In this document: piece by piece, positions 1-6,122 of the stretch
Numbering within the stretch: position 1 is the first letter of the stretch
Layout of the letters: every line of letters starts with the position of its first letter
NCBI GenBank assembly: GCA_049281195.1
Contig: JBAPRR010000369.1
Location: forward strand, 1-8,275
Direction: 5' to 3'
DNA from: JBAPRR01 sp049281195
GTDB lineage: Bacteria; Actinomycetota; Acidimicrobiia; Acidimicrobiales; CAVXTF01
DNA: 8,275 bases
Program-made: the position numbers and the translations under genes
The notes under the pieces: generated by a model
Told to the model about the DNA's origin: nothing
Databases searched by the model: none
The model's input: only the letters and a program-made list of their open reading frames with translations

Positions 1-51
1 GGAACGTTCGGGCAATTTCAGTTGAGGATCTAGCTCTCGGGATTTTCAGGC

Positions 52-1035
52 CTATTTCGGGATCAACCCGACAGCGGCAGCGGCCTGCCTGTAGGTGGGA
101 CCGGCCACCTCGGATGCCTTCTCAGCCCCGGCCGCAAGAATCCCCGCCACGCCGGCAGGATCGGCATCGAGCTCGAGCTTTCTCCTTTGCATGGGGCGGA
201 TCATCTCGACCAGAGCTTCCGCGGTGTCCTTCTTGAGAGAGCCGTAGTTCTGGTACTTGGCGGCCAGCTCCACCGGATCGCCTCCGGTAGCCGCGGCGAG
301 CAGATCGAGCAGGTTGGAGACCCCGGGCTTGTTCTCGCGGTCGAACCGCACCTCTGACTCGGTGTCGGTGACGGCGCGCTTGATCTTGCGCTCGACCACC
401 TCCGCCGGATCGATCAACAGGATGGTCCCTTGAGGTGAGACCTCGGACTTCGACATTTTGCGGGTCGGTTCCTGCAGGTCCATCACCCGCCCGGCCACCT
501 TGGGGATCGCCGCTTCGGGGACTACAAAAGTCTCGCCGTAGCGGTTGTTGAAGCGCGTGGCGATGTTGCGCGCCAACTCCAGGTGCTGGCGCTGGTCATC
601 ACCGACCGGCACCCGGTCGGCCCTATAGAGCAAGATGTCGGCTGCCATCAGCACCGGATAAGTAAACAGATCGGCCCTGACCGTCTCCTGGTTCTTGCCC
701 TTGTCCTTGAACTGGGTCATCCGGCTGAGCTCTCCGTAGGTGGCCACCGCCCCCAGGACCCAGGTGAGCTCGGCATGCTCGTGTACATGGCTCTGCACGA
801 AAAGCGTCGAGATGGACGGATCCACCCCCACCGCGATCATCCAGGTGGCCAGATCGAGCGTCCTTCGTGACAGGGCGGCCGGATCGTGTTCCGAGGTCAG
901 AGCATGCAGGTCAACCACGCAGTAAAAGGCGTCGCTCTCGTACTGGTCGAGGACCCAAACCCGAAGTGCGCCCAGGTAGTTGCCGAGATGTACGTCGCCC
1001 GAGGGCTGCATGCCAGAAAGGACCCGGTTCGCCAT
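52..1035 (-). CDS. trpS: Tryptophanyl-tRNA synthetase
   Basis: This enzyme charges tRNA-Trp with tryptophan using ATP (EC 6.1.1.2) in the cytoplasm. It is a class I synthetase of 327 residues, the usual length for bacterial TrpRS. The N-terminus MANRVLSGMQPSG is typical of the family. The HIGH-type signature is HLGN at residues 16-19. YPVLMAADILLY (126-137) and GDDQRQH (145-151) are the usual TrpRS Rossmann-fold segments near the tryptophan and tRNA sites. The KMSKS loop is intact at 193-197. The ATG at 1035-1033 fits the family N-terminus exactly. No good Shine-Dalgarno precedes it; a TACCAT box ending 8 nt upstream suggests a leaderless transcript (inference). The gene is transcribed divergently from scpA. 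Nothing appears truncated. Identification is secure. Confidence 0.98.
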   Translation of the reverse strand: MANRVLSGMQPSGDVHLGNYLGALRVWVLDQYESDAFYCVVDLHALTSEHDPAALSRRTLDLATWMIAVGVDPSISTLFVQSHVHEHAELTWVLGAVATYGELSRMTQFKDKGKNQETVRADLFTYPVLMAADILLYRADRVPVGDDQRQHLELARNIATRFNNRYGETFVVPEAAIPKVAGRVMDLQEPTRKMSKSEVSPQGTILLIDPAEVVERKIKRAVTDTESEVRFDRENKPGVSNLLDLLAAATGGDPVELAAKYQNYGSLKKDTAEALVEMIRPMQRRKLELDADPAGVAGILAAGAEKASEVAGPTYRQAAAAVGLIPK

Positions 1036-1049
1036 GGGCCGCCATGGTA
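1036..1049 (-). promoter_or_regulatory. Candidate leaderless -10 box for trpS
   Basis: Read on the minus strand, TACCAT (1049-1044) matches the TANNNT -10 pattern and is followed by 8 nt and then the trpS ATG. Transcription starting about 7-9 nt after the box would begin at or next to the start codon, and no Shine-Dalgarno is present in between. I see no clear -35 hexamer at 16-19 bp spacing. This is inference from pattern and position only. Confidence 0.35.
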
Positions 1050-1080
1050 AGCGGTGCGCGAATCGGGGCCGTTCACCCGC

Positions 1081-1094
1081 TAGCTTTCAACCCA
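1081..1094 (+). promoter_or_regulatory. Candidate leaderless -10 box for scpA
   Basis: TAGCTT at 1081-1086 fits TANNNT and is followed by 8 nt and the GTG at 1095. No purine-rich ribosome binding site lies in the gap, so a leaderless start is a reasonable reading. It also supports GTG 1095 over ATG 1044 as the scpA start, because the ATG at 1044 lies inside the opposing trpS -10 candidate. No convincing -35 box is visible. Confidence 0.4.
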
Positions 1095-1904
1095 GTGGCT
1101 GTTGCTGTCGCGACCCCTGTCTTCGAAGGTCCTTTCGATGTGCTGCTCCAGCTCATCTTGGACCACAAGGTCGACGTCTGTGACGTACCGATCGCGCCCG
1201 TGGTCGATGCTTTTCTGGCCCACATAGCCGCCGCCGATGTCATGGATCTGGCCGAGGCCTCGGAGTTCCTCGTCATCGCGGCGGTGCTCGTAGAGCTGAA
1301 ATCCCGTCGCCTGCTCCCCGGACCTGACGATGTCGACATGGACGAGGAGTTCACCGGCCTCGAAGAGCGCGACCTGCTTTTGGCACGCCTGGTGGAGTTG
1401 CAGGCGTACTCGGCGGCCGCCATCGATTTCAACATGCTCATCGAGCACGCTTCACGCTCGATTCCGAGGACCGCGGGCCTCGACGAGAACTTCACCGATC
1501 TCGCCCCGGACCTTCTGACCGGGGTCACGCCCATCGACCTGGCCGCGGCCTACAGAAGGGCCACGGTCGCCAAACCGGTCCCCTCGGTCGACCTCTCCCA
1601 CGTCACCGTGGAGCAGGTGTCGGTCTCCGAGACGGTGGCCGAACTGGAGGCCTTCCTACCGACCGCGGGCGAGGTCACCTTCAGGGACCTGACCGCGCAC
1701 CTGGCCACCCGGATGCAGGTGATCGTCCGATTTCTTGCCCTGCTCGAGCTGCACAAGCGGGGTGTGATCAACCTCGACCAGGGGGAGACCTTCGGCGACC
1801 TCCACGTCAGGTGGGTGGGGCGCGAACCCGTCTTGGTGATGGCCGGCGCACCCGCCGCGACCGACGAGAACTCGAACGGAGACCCCGACGAGTACGACGG
1901 CTGA
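1095..1904 (+). CDS. scpA: Segregation and condensation protein A (kleisin)
   Basis: ScpA is the kleisin that bridges the heads of the SMC dimer and, with ScpB, forms the bacterial condensin complex acting in chromosome organisation and segregation. From GTG 1095 the product has 269 residues. The family's N-terminal signature TPVFEGPFDVLLQLI is at 7-21. The conserved helix LVIAAVLVELKSRRLLP is at 59-75. A C-terminal winged-helix region (about 190-230, with VIVRFLALLELHKRGVI) should bind the SMC head. An acidic tail, NGDPDEYDG, ends the protein. An in-frame ATG at 1044 would add 17 residues (MVSGARIGAVHPLAFNP) that do not look like the family; I prefer GTG 1095 because it leaves the usual short lead before the signature and follows a TAGCTT box. 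The frame also stays open upstream to 867, but that part is antisense to trpS. The stop is followed by three more in-frame TGA codons. Confidence 0.94.
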   Translation: MAVAVATPVFEGPFDVLLQLILDHKVDVCDVPIAPVVDAFLAHIAAADVMDLAEASEFLVIAAVLVELKSRRLLPGPDDVDMDEEFTGLEERDLLLARLVELQAYSAAAIDFNMLIEHASRSIPRTAGLDENFTDLAPDLLTGVTPIDLAAAYRRATVAKPVPSVDLSHVTVEQVSVSETVAELEAFLPTAGEVTFRDLTAHLATRMQVIVRFLALLELHKRGVINLDQGETFGDLHVRWVGREPVLVMAGAPAATDENSNGDPDEYDG

Positions 1905-1928
1905 TTCGGCTGATTCAGCTGATTCGGC
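1902..1928 (+). repeat. Three tandem 9-bp units at the scpA/scpB junction
   Basis: TGATTCGGC (1902-1910), TGATTCAGC (1911-1919) and TGATTCGGC (1920-1928) are three near-identical 9-bp units; the middle one differs at one base. The first TGA is the scpA stop codon, so the repeat places TGA stops at 1902, 1911 and 1920, and a further in-frame TGA follows at 1938. In the scpB frame the same repeat reads Ala-Asp-Ser three times. Slippage during replication would explain its origin (inference). Confidence 0.85.
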
Positions 1929-1980
1929 GGAGCCCGATGAACCTCTGATCCTCACCGAGGAGCACCGCGCCATCGAAGCG

Positions 1981-2517
1981 GTGTTGTTGTGCGCGGTAGA
2001 ACCGGTCCCCTCGAGTCTCCTGGCCGAGCTGATCGAGATCCCCGTCGAGCAGGTGGAACAGCTCTGCACCGACCTGGCAACGAATTACGCGGCCAGCAGG
2101 CGCGGGTTCCAGCTGGTGCGCATCGCCGGGGGTTACCGCTACCAGACCCATCCCGATCTGGCGCAGTTCGTGGAGAGGTTCGCCACAGAGGGAATCTCGT
2201 CCCGGCTCTCCTCCGCCGCTTTGGAGACCCTTGCCGTGGTGGCGTACCGCCAGCCCGTGTCGAGGGCCCAGATCGCCGCCATCAGGGGAGTCAACGTGGA
2301 CGGCGTCGTGCGCCTTCTGCACACCCGGGGTTACATCGCCCCGGTGGGCCAGGCTCCGGGCCCCGGTCAGGCCGTTTTATACGGAACGACCGCCTCGTTC
2401 TTGGAGAAGCTGGGCCTCGACACGATCCATCAGCTGCCGCCAGTGAGCGACATGCTGCCCGGCATCGAGGTGGTCGGGGAGCTCGAGAAGACCCTGAGGC
2501 CCTCGAGAGAAGGCTGA
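1981..2517 (+). CDS. scpB: Segregation and condensation protein B; start uncertain, probably upstream
   Basis: ScpB is the winged-helix dimer that binds the ScpA linker in the SMC-ScpAB condensin complex. The product matches ScpB throughout: a first winged helix, then the strongly conserved segment SSAALETLAVVAYRQPVSRA, then IRGVNVDGVVRLL, then the GPGQAVLYGTT element and a final segment with FLEKLGLDTIHQLPP. GTG 1981 is the first conventional start codon in frame, giving 178 residues. It cuts into the first conserved helix, whose EEHRAIEAVLL reading begins around 1957, so the true start probably lies upstream. The frame is open from 1840, but 1840-1980 contains no ATG, GTG or TTG in frame. 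CTG 1945 is the only near-standard option; it overlaps the TGA of a three-codon ATG frame at 1937. A base lost just after ATG 1937 is another explanation. The gene follows scpA and precedes rluB by 8 bp, the common ScpA-ScpB-RluB order. Confidence 0.9.
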   Translation: MLLCAVEPVPSSLLAELIEIPVEQVEQLCTDLATNYAASRRGFQLVRIAGGYRYQTHPDLAQFVERFATEGISSRLSSAALETLAVVAYRQPVSRAQIAAIRGVNVDGVVRLLHTRGYIAPVGQAPGPGQAVLYGTTASFLEKLGLDTIHQLPPVSDMLPGIEVVGELEKTLRPSREG

Positions 2518-2525
2518 TCCGACCG

Positions 2526-3326
2526 ATGGTCGGACCCGATTCGCCCGAAGAGCCGGGAGAACCAAAGTCCCCTCTGCAGTCGGGGTCCTCCTCAGAACGC
2601 CTCCAGCGCACCCTGGCACGAGCGGGATATGGCAGCCGACGCGCCTGCGAGATATTGATCTCGTCTGAGCGCGTAAAGGTGAACGGCGAGATCGCCACGC
2701 TAGGCCAGAAGGTCGATCCCGATTCCGACACAGTCGAGGTGGACGGAGTGGCGTTGGCCGTCAGGCCGGATCTGGTCTGCTACCTGCTCAACAAGCCGGC
2801 CGGCGTGGTGACCACCGCTTCTGACCCCCAGGGGCGGATCAAGGTGATCGACCTCGTCCCCGAAAAGCCCCGGGTCTTCGCGGTGGGACGCCTCGATGCC
2901 GCCACGGAAGGTCTGCTCATCCTCACCAATGACGGCGACCTGGCGCAGCGCCTAGCCCACCCATCCTTCGGGGTCGAGAAGGAGTACCTGGCCGAGGTGT
3001 CAGGCTCGCCTTCGCCGATCGCACTCAGAAAGCTCCGCCAGGGGGTGCAGCTCGACGACGGCATGACCGCGCCCGCCAAGGTGGGGGTGGTGGGGTCCGG
3101 GGTCATCCGGATAACCGTCCACGAGGGTCGCAACCGGCTGGTGAGACGCATGTGCGAAGCCGTGGGATACCCGGTCGGGCGCCTGGTGCGGACCCGCATC
3201 GGGCCTATCACCGACTCCACCCTTCGCCCCGGGCGGTGGCGCGTGCTCACCACAGAAGAGATAAAGGCGCTCCAGGCCGCGGCCACCCCGACGGCGCAAA
3301 AAAGACCACGTCGTGCCAGTCGGTAG
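2526..3326 (+). CDS. rluB: 23S rRNA pseudouridine synthase, RluB type
   Basis: This enzyme converts a uridine of 23S rRNA to pseudouridine (RluB acts on position 2605, EC 5.4.99.22; the exact target here is inferred from family and context). The 266-residue product has a low-complexity N-terminal tail, an S4 RNA-binding domain at about 24-72 (RLQRTLARAGYGSRRACE) and a catalytic domain with LLNKPAG (87-93). The catalytic Asp is D124 in GRLDAATEGLLILTNDG. The family element EGRNRLVRRM is at 200-209. The basic C-terminal tail QKRPRRASR may add RNA affinity. ATG 2526 lies 8 bp after the scpB stop, with AGAAGG at 2508-2513 as a somewhat distant ribosome binding site. The frame is open back to 1989, but that portion overlaps scpB out of frame and is not coding. 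Location after scpB is the usual arrangement for this subfamily. Confidence 0.94.
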   Translation: MVGPDSPEEPGEPKSPLQSGSSSERLQRTLARAGYGSRRACEILISSERVKVNGEIATLGQKVDPDSDTVEVDGVALAVRPDLVCYLLNKPAGVVTTASDPQGRIKVIDLVPEKPRVFAVGRLDAATEGLLILTNDGDLAQRLAHPSFGVEKEYLAEVSGSPSPIALRKLRQGVQLDDGMTAPAKVGVVGSGVIRITVHEGRNRLVRRMCEAVGYPVGRLVRTRIGPITDSTLRPGRWRVLTTEEIKALQAAATPTAQKRPRRASR

Positions 3327-3338
3327 CATGCGAGCGCA
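3324..3338 (+). promoter_or_regulatory. Candidate leaderless -10 box for aroH overlapping the rluB stop
   Basis: TAGCAT at 3324-3329 contains the rluB stop codon TAG and fits TANNNT. Nine bases later the aroH ATG begins at 3339. The intervening GCGAGCGCA is a poor Shine-Dalgarno. This would make aroH the first gene of its own transcript, leaderless, while read-through from rluB remains possible. No -35 match was seen. Inference from position and pattern. Confidence 0.35.
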
Positions 3339-3713
3339 ATGTCACCGACTCCTGCGGTAAGAGCTCTGCGCGGCGCGACCACCGTCGACTCCGACACGCC
3401 GGAGCAGATCACCGAGCGGATCCTCGCTCTGGTCGACGCCATGCTGGAGCGAAACGACGTGCAGCACGAGGACCTGATCAGCATCATCTTCACGGCCACG
3501 CCCGACGTCGTGTCGATGTTCCCGGCCGCCGCAGCGAGAAAAGCGGGGCTCGGAGATGTGCCACTTCTCTGCGCCCGCGAGCTCGACATCGTCGGCGCCA
3601 CACCGAAGTGCCTGCGCGTGCTGATGCACCTGACCACCGAGCACACCCGCGAAGAGTTGCACCACGTGTATCTGGAGGGCGCACGGGAGCTGCGCGATGA
3701 CCTCCCGGAATGA
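3339..3713 (+). CDS. aroH: Chorismate mutase, AroH class
   Basis: This enzyme rearranges chorismate to prephenate (EC 5.4.99.5), the first committed step to phenylalanine and tyrosine. The 124-residue protein aligns with the trimeric Bacillus subtilis AroH over its full length. I can match the active-site residues: R11 in RGATTV (B. subtilis R7), C78 and E81 in LLCARELD (C75, E78), R93 in KCLRVLM (R90) and Y111 in HHVYLE (Y108). It belongs to the alpha/beta-barrel AroH class rather than the all-helical AroQ fold. The gene starts 12 bp after the rluB stop and overlaps tyrA by 17 nt, so enzyme and next-step enzyme are made together. AroH-class mutases are normally not feedback inhibited, so control would fall on the TyrA ACT domain (inference). 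Confidence 0.97.
   Translation: MSPTPAVRALRGATTVDSDTPEQITERILALVDAMLERNDVQHEDLISIIFTATPDVVSMFPAAAARKAGLGDVPLLCARELDIVGATPKCLRVLMHLTTEHTREELHHVYLEGARELRDDLPE
3685..3689 (+). promoter_or_regulatory. Ribosome binding site of tyrA inside aroH
   Basis: GGGAG lies 7 nt before the ATG at 3697, a normal spacing. It supports this start, which makes tyrA overlap the end of aroH by 17 nt. The ATG at 3710, which overlaps the aroH TGA, is in a different frame. Confidence 0.55.
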
Positions 3714-4770
3714 GCCGGGCCGCGCTTGTGTAATAGGGACCGGTCTGATCGGCGGGTCCCTCGGACTCGCGCTCAAAACCAGGGGCTGGACGGTCAGCGG
3801 TGCGGATTCCGACGAGAAAAACGCCAAACGGGCCCTCGACATGGGAGCGATCGACGCCGTCGGCATTGACCCTGACTCCGACATCACCTTCGTGGCCACC
3901 CCGGTGGGCGCAACAGTGGCCGAGGCGCGTCGCGCCCTTGAGATAACCAGGTCGGCGGTTACGGACGTCGGCGGTGTGAAGGGTGCAGTGGCCGGTGCTC
4001 TCACCAGTCCGCGTTTCGTCGGCGGGCATCCGATGGCCGGGTCGGAGCAGGTCGGACTCGACGGCGCGGACCCTGATCTGTTCGTCGGAGCGACGTGGGT
4101 GCTGACGCCGACCGCGTCCACAGACGCGGACGCCTACGCCACGGTGCGCCAGGTGGTCGGCTCTCTCGGCGCCGAGGTGGTCTCGCTCACACCGCTCGAG
4201 CACGACACGCTCGTCGCCGTGGTGTCGCATGTGCCGCACCTGGCAGCCGCGACGCTCATGAACATCGCCGATCGCGCATCTGACAAGCACGCGGCGCTGT
4301 TGCGTCTGGCCGCGGGAGGATTCCGCGACATGACACGCGTCGCCGCCGGCCATCCCGGCATCTGGCCCGACGTGTGCGCAGCTAATTCCGACGCCATCGT
4401 GTCGACCCTCGACGAGCTTGTGGCCGAGCTGTCCCTCACCCGCGACCGGGTCGCGGCCGGGGACAGAGCGTGGCTGCTCGAGGTGCTCCAGAACGCGGCG
4501 GTGGCGCGGCGCTCGCTACCGAATGCGGCTGTGCGCCCGGAGCGCTTGGCGGAGCTGCGTGTCCCGGTTCCCGACAGGCCGGGGGTGCTCGCCGAGATCA
4601 CGACGGTCGCCGGTGCACTCGGGGTCAACATCTCGGACTTCGAGATCGCACACAGCTCAGAAGGTGAGCGAGGCGTAGTCGTGCTGGTGGTGGAGGCCGA
4701 CCAGGCGCACATCCTGCAGGAGGGCCTCGCCGAGCGGGGATACCGCTCGACCGGAAGCAGCATGGAGTGA
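3697..4770 (+). CDS. tyrA: Prephenate dehydrogenase with C-terminal ACT domain
   Basis: TyrA oxidatively decarboxylates prephenate to 4-hydroxyphenylpyruvate with NAD(P)+ (EC 1.3.1.12), the tyrosine branch. Of its 357 residues, the N-terminal Rossmann fold carries GTGLIGGS (14-21). DVGGVK is at 90-95 and GGHPMAGSE at 109-117. SHVPHL at 177-182 holds the histidines of the catalytic region, and GGFRDMTRVA is at 207-216 in the helical dimerisation part. Residues about 285-350 form an ACT domain beginning RVPVPDRPGVLAEI, a fold that binds amino acids; tyrosine feedback is the likely role (family knowledge). The start overlaps aroH by 17 nt; the stop overlaps the aroA GTG as GTGA. Arogenate as substrate cannot be excluded from sequence alone. 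Confidence 0.96.
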   Translation: MTSRNEPGRACVIGTGLIGGSLGLALKTRGWTVSGADSDEKNAKRALDMGAIDAVGIDPDSDITFVATPVGATVAEARRALEITRSAVTDVGGVKGAVAGALTSPRFVGGHPMAGSEQVGLDGADPDLFVGATWVLTPTASTDADAYATVRQVVGSLGAEVVSLTPLEHDTLVAVVSHVPHLAAATLMNIADRASDKHAALLRLAAGGFRDMTRVAAGHPGIWPDVCAANSDAIVSTLDELVAELSLTRDRVAAGDRAWLLEVLQNAAVARRSLPNAAVRPERLAELRVPVPDRPGVLAEITTVAGALGVNISDFEIAHSSEGERGVVVLVVEADQAHILQEGLAERGYRSTGSSME

Positions 4771-6122
4771 GCGTGCAGGACGAATTCGTGGTCGAGGGAG
4801 GGAGGCCCCTTTCCGGCAGCGTGTCGGTGCCGGGAGACAAGTCGATATCCCACCGGGCACTTCTTTGTGCCGCGCTCGCCGACGGAGAAAGTCTCGTGCG
4901 CGGCCTGTCCGACGGCGAGGACGTACGGAGGACCGAAGCCGCGGTAGAGGCGCTCGGCGCCATCGTGTCGGACGGCATACAAGACGGCATCGAGCCACGC
5001 GGCTCACGCAACCACGAAACGTCGATCGCCGGCGGCCCCGGACTTCTGCGTCAGCCGGGAGGTGCCATCGACTGTGGAAACTCGGGCACCACGGTGCGCC
5101 TGCTTGCCGGTGTGGTCGCGGGCCATCCGTGGAGTGTCACGCTCACCGGTGACGACTCTTTGAGCAACCGCCCGATGGACCGCATCGCCCGTCCGCTCGA
5201 GCTCATGGGGGCCACGGTCACCGGTCGGGGGGGCCGGTGCCAACCGCCGATCGCCATCAACGGTGGATCCCTTCAGGGGATCGAGTACGCGCCACCGCAG
5301 GCGAGCGCGCAGGTGAAGTCGTGCGTTCTGTACGCCGGTCTGGCGGCCGACGGTGAGACCGTCGTGAACGAAGCTGTGCCGACAAGACGCCACACCGAAG
5401 AGCTCTTCGAGATATGCGGCGTCGACATCGAAGAGCAGCACAACAGCTCGGGCCACGTCGTCAAACTCCGGCCGTCTGAGCTCGGCCCGTTCGAGCTGTC
5501 GATCCCGGGCGATCCTTCCCAGGGCGCGTTCTGGATCGTCGCGGCCCTGATCGTCCCCGGAAGCGAGATATCGCTGCCCGGCATCTACGTAGGCGAGCAG
5601 CGCCGCGGATTCCTCGACGTGTTGGAGAGGATGGGAGCGTCCATCACAGAAGACGAGATGTCCATCTGGGCCACCTCGAGTCTCGACTCGACCGCCGATG
5701 TGGTGTGCCGGCACAGCACGCTGGTGGCTACCGATGTGGACGCGTCGGAGATCACCGGCCTCGACGAAGTCCCTGTGCTCGCGGTTGCTGCGTGCTTCGC
5801 CGAGGGCACCACCACGTTCAAAGGAGTGGGGGAGCTGAGGGTCAAGGAGTCGGACCGGCTGGCGGGCATCGTCGACATGCTCGCCGCATTCGGCGGATCG
5901 GCCGTGGCGGACGGTGATGATCTGGTGGTCACCGGTGTCGGGCACCTGTCGCCGGCCCGCTTTCACTCCTCGGGAGACCACCGCATGGCGATGGCCGCGG
6001 CGATAGCGGGGCTGGCGGCAGTGGGTGACGGTCTGAGCGTGATCAGCGGATGGTCGAGCGTGTCGACGAGCTATCCCGCATTCGGAGAACATGTCTCTGG
6101 ACTGCTGGGCGGCTACTCGTGA
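4767..6122 (+). CDS. aroA: 3-phosphoshikimate 1-carboxyvinyltransferase (EPSP synthase)
   Basis: AroA transfers enolpyruvyl from phosphoenolpyruvate to shikimate-3-phosphate (EC 2.5.1.19), the step before chorismate synthase. The product has 451 residues, slightly long for the family. Visible motifs in order are PGDKSISHRA with K25 (22-31), GNSGTT (104-109), SNRPMDRI (133-140), QVKSCVLYAG (182-191), PGDPSQGAFW (247-256), the catalytic Asp in LDEVPVLAV (D333), RVKESDRL with E361 (358-365), and DHRMAM (404-409). The C-terminal VSTSYPAF occupies the place of KTFPDYF in the E. coli enzyme. A loop of about ten extra residues around 70-90 precedes GNSGTT. GTG 4767 overlaps the tyrA stop as GTGA, and the family N-terminus starts shortly after, so this start is well supported. 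Expression is likely coupled to tyrA. Confidence 0.97.
   Translation: MSVQDEFVVEGGRPLSGSVSVPGDKSISHRALLCAALADGESLVRGLSDGEDVRRTEAAVEALGAIVSDGIQDGIEPRGSRNHETSIAGGPGLLRQPGGAIDCGNSGTTVRLLAGVVAGHPWSVTLTGDDSLSNRPMDRIARPLELMGATVTGRGGRCQPPIAINGGSLQGIEYAPPQASAQVKSCVLYAGLAADGETVVNEAVPTRRHTEELFEICGVDIEEQHNSSGHVVKLRPSELGPFELSIPGDPSQGAFWIVAALIVPGSEISLPGIYVGEQRRGFLDVLERMGASITEDEMSIWATSSLDSTADVVCRHSTLVATDVDASEITGLDEVPVLAVAACFAEGTTTFKGVGELRVKESDRLAGIVDMLAAFGGSAVADGDDLVVTGVGHLSPARFHSSGDHRMAMAAAIAGLAAVGDGLSVISGWSSVSTSYPAFGEHVSGLLGGYS

Noticed and set aside
2..9. Palindrome GAACGTTC at the left edge
   Set aside because: A single 8-bp palindrome at the window boundary without context is expected by chance.
867..1094. 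N-terminal extension of scpA
   Set aside because: The part before 1036 is antisense to the conserved N-terminus of trpS and reads as low-complexity Arg/Pro/Gly. The ATG at 1044 adds 17 residues unlike the family.
1989..2525. N-terminal extension of rluB by 179 residues
   Set aside because: It overlaps the well-conserved scpB in another frame and reads as Arg/Gly/Pro-rich shadow sequence; the S4 domain begins shortly after ATG 2526.
3123..3140. Leucine in place of glutamine in the RluB EGRNRQVRRM element
   Set aside because: This position also varies in other actinobacterial members I recall (for example an isoleucine in KHIVRRM), and the catalytic Asp and other motifs are intact.
3342..4121. 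Long minus-strand frames opposite aroH and tyrA
   Set aside because: They are antisense to two genes with identified active-site residues and show no motif or ribosome binding site of their own.
5004..6092. A 362-codon open frame on the minus strand opposite aroA
   Set aside because: It is fully antisense to a gene with all EPSP synthase motifs, has no recognisable domain, and is the sort of open frame high-G+C coding DNA produces by chance.
6062..6110. Absence of the E. coli Lys411-type residue at the AroA C-terminus (VSTSYPAF instead of KTFPDYF)
   Set aside because: Many EPSP synthases outside the E. coli-like class have a TSYP or TSFP sequence here, so it is not evidence of a defect or of altered inhibitor response.
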